Assembly: GCA_027475525.1 (NCBI GenBank)
Contig: JAMWFC010000082.1
Span: 2,604,001-2,668,000 of the forward strand
Direction of reading: 5' to 3'
From: Macrolepiota albuminosa
Taxonomy: Eukaryota > Basidiomycota > Agaricomycetes > Agaricales > Agaricaceae
DNA: 64,000 nt
Every line of letters starts with the position of its first letter. Positions within the stretch are counted from its first letter, which is position 1. Below the pieces are notes generated by a model. That model was not told where the DNA came from and ran no database searches. It saw nothing but the letters and a program-made list of their open reading frames with translations. The position numbers were made by a program, and so were the translations under genes. Shown piece by piece: positions 60,531 through 64,000 of the stretch.

Positions 60531-63331
60531 ATGGCGAGCTCTGGCGTGCAAGACGTTGAAATGCGTTCTCCGGGCGGCGACTCTGCCTCGTCGCTGCGTG
60601 AACTTGCTCTCAAGTCTATCAAGTCCCGGAGGAAACCCCACTCTGAATCTATTTTGCCCCTGCGCCCACCGCCCGCGGAAGCTACCTTCCAGCTTGACTA
60701 TGGACAAGAAGACGATTCTCCGTCCCACGACGACCCATACACGATAACCGCTCCTACTGCAGAGCCTCCAGCGTCCAAGTCTCCTGTTGTTGCACCTCCG
60801 CCTCAAGCTGTCCCTGCGCCTCCGTCTCTCTCCATATCCAGGCCAACGCCTGTTCCTGACAACCAGGCCCGCGAAGAGGGCGAAATCAGCGACGAAGAAC
60901 ACATTCAAGCCGCGCCTCAACCCCCGAAACCACCTCCACCATTGCCACATCCCGCAAGTACCCTCCAAATCCCAAAGGACTCAAGACACTCGACGCCGTC
61001 TGCAGCAACTCAAGTGTCTCTGGAGCCCCCGCAACCAAGGCCGCCTTTATTTGAGCGCCTGTCTGACCACCCGTTCGCATCCGGTTCTCAGGCGTCCCGA
61101 AGCGAAGAGTCAAGTTGTATGCAAACTGATCCTGTACCTGTATTGCCTGCCTCCAGTTATCCTCTCGATACCGATCATATTCGGCCTGGAGTAGCTCGTC
61201 AGTGTCTCGTCATTTTTCCCCCTCTTTTGTATTCGCTGAAAGCGCGGCCGAGTAGTGAATCAAGATCAGTATGATAAAGCCAAGGACATTGTTCTAGACC
61301 TTCTAGGCTGGGGTGTCGAGCCGGAATATCTAGTTGACTGCGGTGTCACTCGTGAAGTGGTTTATTATGTTTTTACGGAACTGAATCTTCGCTTGCCTCA
61401 AAATCTGGATACAATTGGCCTCGTACCATTTACACCAGAAGATGCATTGGAGCTGCAGAAATCAGTCATGATGCCTCCTCCCCCTCCTCCTCCTCCTCCT
61501 CCTCCAGCCCGAGCAAGGCATCCCCCTCAACCTGACTCAATGAATGCTCTCGTTCACACGCCTTCTCCGCCTCCGCCTGCATCGCCACCGAGTGTCTCTG
61601 CCACTGCTATCAAGTCTCCCAGGCCTGTCTCCACGAGTGACCTTCACGATATGGAGCAGCAGCGACGACAAGAACTGATGGCTCGCAAGGCCGCTATCGC
61701 TTCCAAGAAACTCAAGAACGTGCCTCCATCGGTGCCGGGCGCGTCGTCCTTGTCTGCCTTGGTGTCCTCTAACAGCAATCCTAGCGATGACATGAACATG
61801 GATTCGGTGGAAGACTTTTTGAAGAGTATCGGCTCATCTTCGGCATCTACAAGTAATGCTGCGACTACGACCGTGGACGACATGGATGTAGACGAAATCC
61901 CCGGCCTTAGCGGTGCAAGTTCATATAAAGCTTCTACCTCTGCTTCTGCCAACCCTCCATGGATGTAGACGAAATCCCCGGCCTTAGCGGTGCAAGTTCA
62001 TATAAAGCTTCTACCTCTGCTTCTGCCAACCCTCCTCCTCTACTTTGACCTCACCGACAGAGTCACCACTCGGTCTTTTGTCACCCGACGAACCGCCGCC
62101 GACATCAACAGAGTCAGGCTCAACAATTGGCAGCAGCACGTCTTCACAGACGGACGCGGAAGGACCTACTCCGCAACGTCGCGTGGCTAGGAGACCTGTC
62201 GCGTCAGACTTTGTGGATTTTGACGAGGGTCGGCCACCAAGCCATAACAGCAGGAATGGGTACCGACATGTGAGACGGAGACCAACTGGGTTCGCTAGTG
62301 TCATTAGCCAACCTCGATGCATCATTGACGTTAGTGATAGCGAAGGGGAAGGCGACGGCGACGTCGTGATGGCGGTCGGCTATGTATCGCCTGTGCCGAC
62401 GAAGCCGTTTATTGCGCACCTTGACACGAATGGATGGGCGACGCCACCTGTGTCGACACGGACACCGACGCCGAGTACTTCGACGCCGACGGGAACAACG
62501 ACACCTGCAGTGTTGTTGGAAAAGGAAAACGAGATACAGCGGATGCGAGAGATTATTGCGCAAAAGGAACGCAGGCTAAAGGTGATAGTTGAGAAGCTAG
62601 GTTGTGAATTAATTGCTGAGGAGACTTAGGAGGCCAAGGCGCTGGAAGTGAAGGTGAAGCGAGAAGAAACACCTGTCACGCTTGCGGCGGAAGACGCAGC
62701 TGGTATGGCTGGATAACCAATTGGATCGATGCTGGCGGGCTGATATGGCTTCTGACCGCTTAGAGTCACCTGTCACGTCATGGAAGGGATCGAGTCACAG
62801 TACTCCTGATTCAATTGGTTGTCTCTTCCGGCTCCCTACGCTGCCGACCTGGGACTGACTGAGCAAATATATCTGTTTTTCATTCGCTGGTGCAAACTTT
62901 AGGTCACATCACGCAGCAAGATGGCAACTCGGAGCAGGAAGCAGGACGTCAAGGCGAGTTTCTATTAATGGACTGATCAATGGGCAGCATCACGGGACTC
63001 GATGTGATGCGTGATGTTGTGCCTTTTCATGTGTGCACTTGCAGGCTTCGTGACCGTTTCGGTTCAGCTACGCCCCACACTTGCCTTTTTTCTTTTTCTC
63101 ACATGGGTCCCGATTCGGGAATTGACAGGTATGAATGCGACTCCTATTGCAGAGTTTGTGGCATACGACTCGGTGTTCAACTGGTATCCGCTGCTGGTGG
63201 GACGAGGGACGGACGGGGTGCGTGCGAGGCTGGATCCGGGGAAGCGGGTGTGCCAGTACGAGGTGCCGGGGCCGGGGGAGTGTCGGGACGAGGGATGCGT
63301 AGACATACACCTGAGGCGGCTGGGGGAGTAG
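60531..63331 (+). CDS. Red1/ZFC3H1-like zinc-finger protein (nuclear RNA surveillance)
   Basis: The start at 60531 gives MASSGVQDVEMRSPGGDSAS, then Pro-rich sequence with EEGEISDEE, a motif shared with ZFC3H1-type proteins. Exon 2 has a helical block (NQDQYDKAKDIVLDLLGW, EYLVDCGVTREVVYYVFTEL) and an 11-proline run from a (CCT)n tract. Acidic and Ser-rich sequence follows, with VISQPRCIIDVSDSEGEGDG and a coiled coil (EKENEIQRMREIIAQKERRL). A GTGATAG..TTAG intron removes an apparent stop at 62627. The last exon carries a zf-C3H1 finger: C-QYEVPGPGE-C-RDEG-C-VDI-H. This finger defines Red1/ZFC3H1, scaffolds that link the exosome helicase Mtr4/Mtl1 to RNA decay; the role is inferred from it. Exon joins between 62700 and 63120 are uncertain. 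Confidence 0.68.
61881..62034. repeat. 77-bp perfect tandem duplication, site 20 (Red1-like gene)
   Basis: Copies at 61881-61957 and 61958-62034. The unit covers an exon end (MDVDEIPGLSGAS) and the intron donor GTTCAT. The first copy otherwise hits a stop. Confidence 0.95.
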
Positions 63332-63523
63332 TGGTAGTAATCGGAGATGGCCGGGTGTGCCTTGTTTGCTTGTTGATGGGAGTTTATATGTGGCGTGGCT
63401 AGTTGGTCGGGCTGATCAACTTTCCCTTTTCGCCCTCACCCAGGGATTCCTTTTCTGGCCAGAGTCCGTAAGCCCAAATATCGAGCTCGCCCCGTCCCAT
63501 CCTGTCAGTATCTTTCTTTTCCC

Positions 63524-64000
63524 ATGGCCGTGCGCCCCTCGTATGGTCCCAGTAGCTCAACCTATCCCAACCCCGCACCGCCCCCATTTGCCCAACAGCC
63601 CACATCCCCTGCACCGCCGTCCCCCACCATGTCCATGCGCTCCAGCAAGCGTCAGCGCACTGCAGTCGACATTGCGCCCCCTGCCGATCCACATCAGCCC
63701 ACCGTCGGTGAAGACGCGTTCATCAACGACGACGCCGCTGTCGACAGCGCGGCCGACGACGACGACGACGACGAGAAGCCCAAGACCGACAAGAAGGCCG
63801 GCCGCCGCAAGATCAAGATCGAGTTTATCCAGGACAAGTCGCGACGGCACATTACGTTCTCGAAACGGAAAGCTGGTATGTGTGGACGCGTCGCAGTGCA
63901 TGTTGTTCTCACAGTATTTACAGGCATTATGAAAAAGGTAACTTTTCTTCCTGATATATTCTGCATCATGTCCATCTGCTCCCATCAGGCATACGAGCTC
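63524..64000 (+). CDS. SRF/MCM1-type MADS-box transcription factor, N-terminal part; runs off the window end
   Basis: The start at 63524 gives MAVRPSYGPSSSTYPNPAPP, a Pro-rich leader. Then come MSMRSSKRQRTAVD, an acidic run (ADDDDDDEKPK) and the MADS box GRRKIKIEFIQDKSRRHITF, SKRKAG, continued across two introns as GIMKK and AYEL at the window edge. The box matches the SRF/MCM1 class (GRxKIKxEFIxxKxRRxxTFSKRKxGIMKKAYEL). In fungi such a factor controls mating-type and cell-cycle genes with cofactors. The second MADS exon is tiny (about 14 nt, GIMKK). An ATG at 63629 is an alternative start. Confidence 0.9.
   Translation, partial: MAVRPSYGPSSSTYPNPAPPPFAQQPTSPAPPSPTMSMRSSKRQRTAVDIAPPADPHQPTVGEDAFINDDAAVDSAADDDDDDEKPKTDKKAGRRKIKIEFIQDKSRRHITFSKRKAGMCGRVAVHVVLTVFTGIMKKVTFLPDIFCIMSICSHQAYEL

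Noticed and set aside
61450..61510. The (CCT)n proline tract as a possible frameshift source in the Red1-like gene
   Set aside because: The frame change after it is explained by the GTTCAT..CGACAG intron at about 61990-62050, so no indel is needed.
62624..62629. The TAG after ELIAEET as the end of the gene
   Set aside because: A good 48-nt intron removes it and the following sequence (EAKALEVKVKREETP) is coding-like.

Overview
This window is a piece of a basidiomycete (Agaricomycete-type) nuclear genome. Protein-coding genes are closely packed on both strands, interrupted by many short introns (mostly about 45-65 nt, GT..AG, with CTRAY-like branch sites), and the products are conserved fungal housekeeping proteins. 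About 27 protein genes are supported, plus one intron-containing tRNA-Thr gene. The species cannot be named from the sequence alone.

Layout. 1-8 kb: a partial septin-like P-loop GTPase, a Zn2Cys6 transcription factor, dihydroxy-acid dehydratase (ILV3) and RIO1 kinase. 8-16 kb: two poorly characterised proteins, the spliceosomal WD40-cyclophilin PPWD1, an AN1 zinc-finger protein and a histidine phosphatase with a C-terminal PIP-box-like motif. 16-26 kb: a ubiquitin/chromatin stretch with UFD2 (E4), EAF7 (NuA4) and RSP5 (HECT E3). 26-37 kb: a Ras GEF, ribosomal protein L17, a foldback element and the TORC2 subunit Rictor/AVO3. 37-43 kb: NDUFS4, RPT5, EAF6, RRP40 and VPS37, closely spaced with several short divergent promoters. 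43-46 kb: a mobile-element zone with a TA-flanked inverted-repeat element, tRNA-Thr(AGU) and an inverted-repeat structure abutting the tRNA 3' end. 46-54 kb: NCA2, two doubtful small genes, a gene-poor 2 kb, the phosphorelay protein YPD1 and an MBOAT/wax-synthase protein. 54-64 kb: a large methyltransferase with disordered tails, a short-chain dehydrogenase, a Red1/ZFC3H1-like zinc-finger protein and the start of an SRF/MCM1-type MADS-box gene.

The strongest unexpected signal is not biological in the usual sense. Twenty perfect tandem duplications, every one with a period of exactly 77 bp, are scattered through the window. They ignore gene structure and break reading frames that are restored when one copy is removed. 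A fixed 77-bp unit with a different sequence at each site is what appears when de Bruijn contigs sharing a k=77 overlap are joined without trimming. I read these as assembly joins, probably at points where the two haplotypes of a dikaryon diverge. A near-identical but diverged duplication of the ILV3 leader fits the same explanation. Annotations crossing these sites should be read with one copy collapsed.

I found no CRISPR array, virus, secondary-metabolite cluster or convincing new multi-gene system. The biological leads most worth checking are the PIP-box phosphatase with its 8-nt microexon, the tRNA-abutting inverted-repeat element, the 205-bp foldback element upstream of Rictor, the candidate GC-AG intron in the dehydrogenase, and the repeated PWE motif in the methyltransferase.
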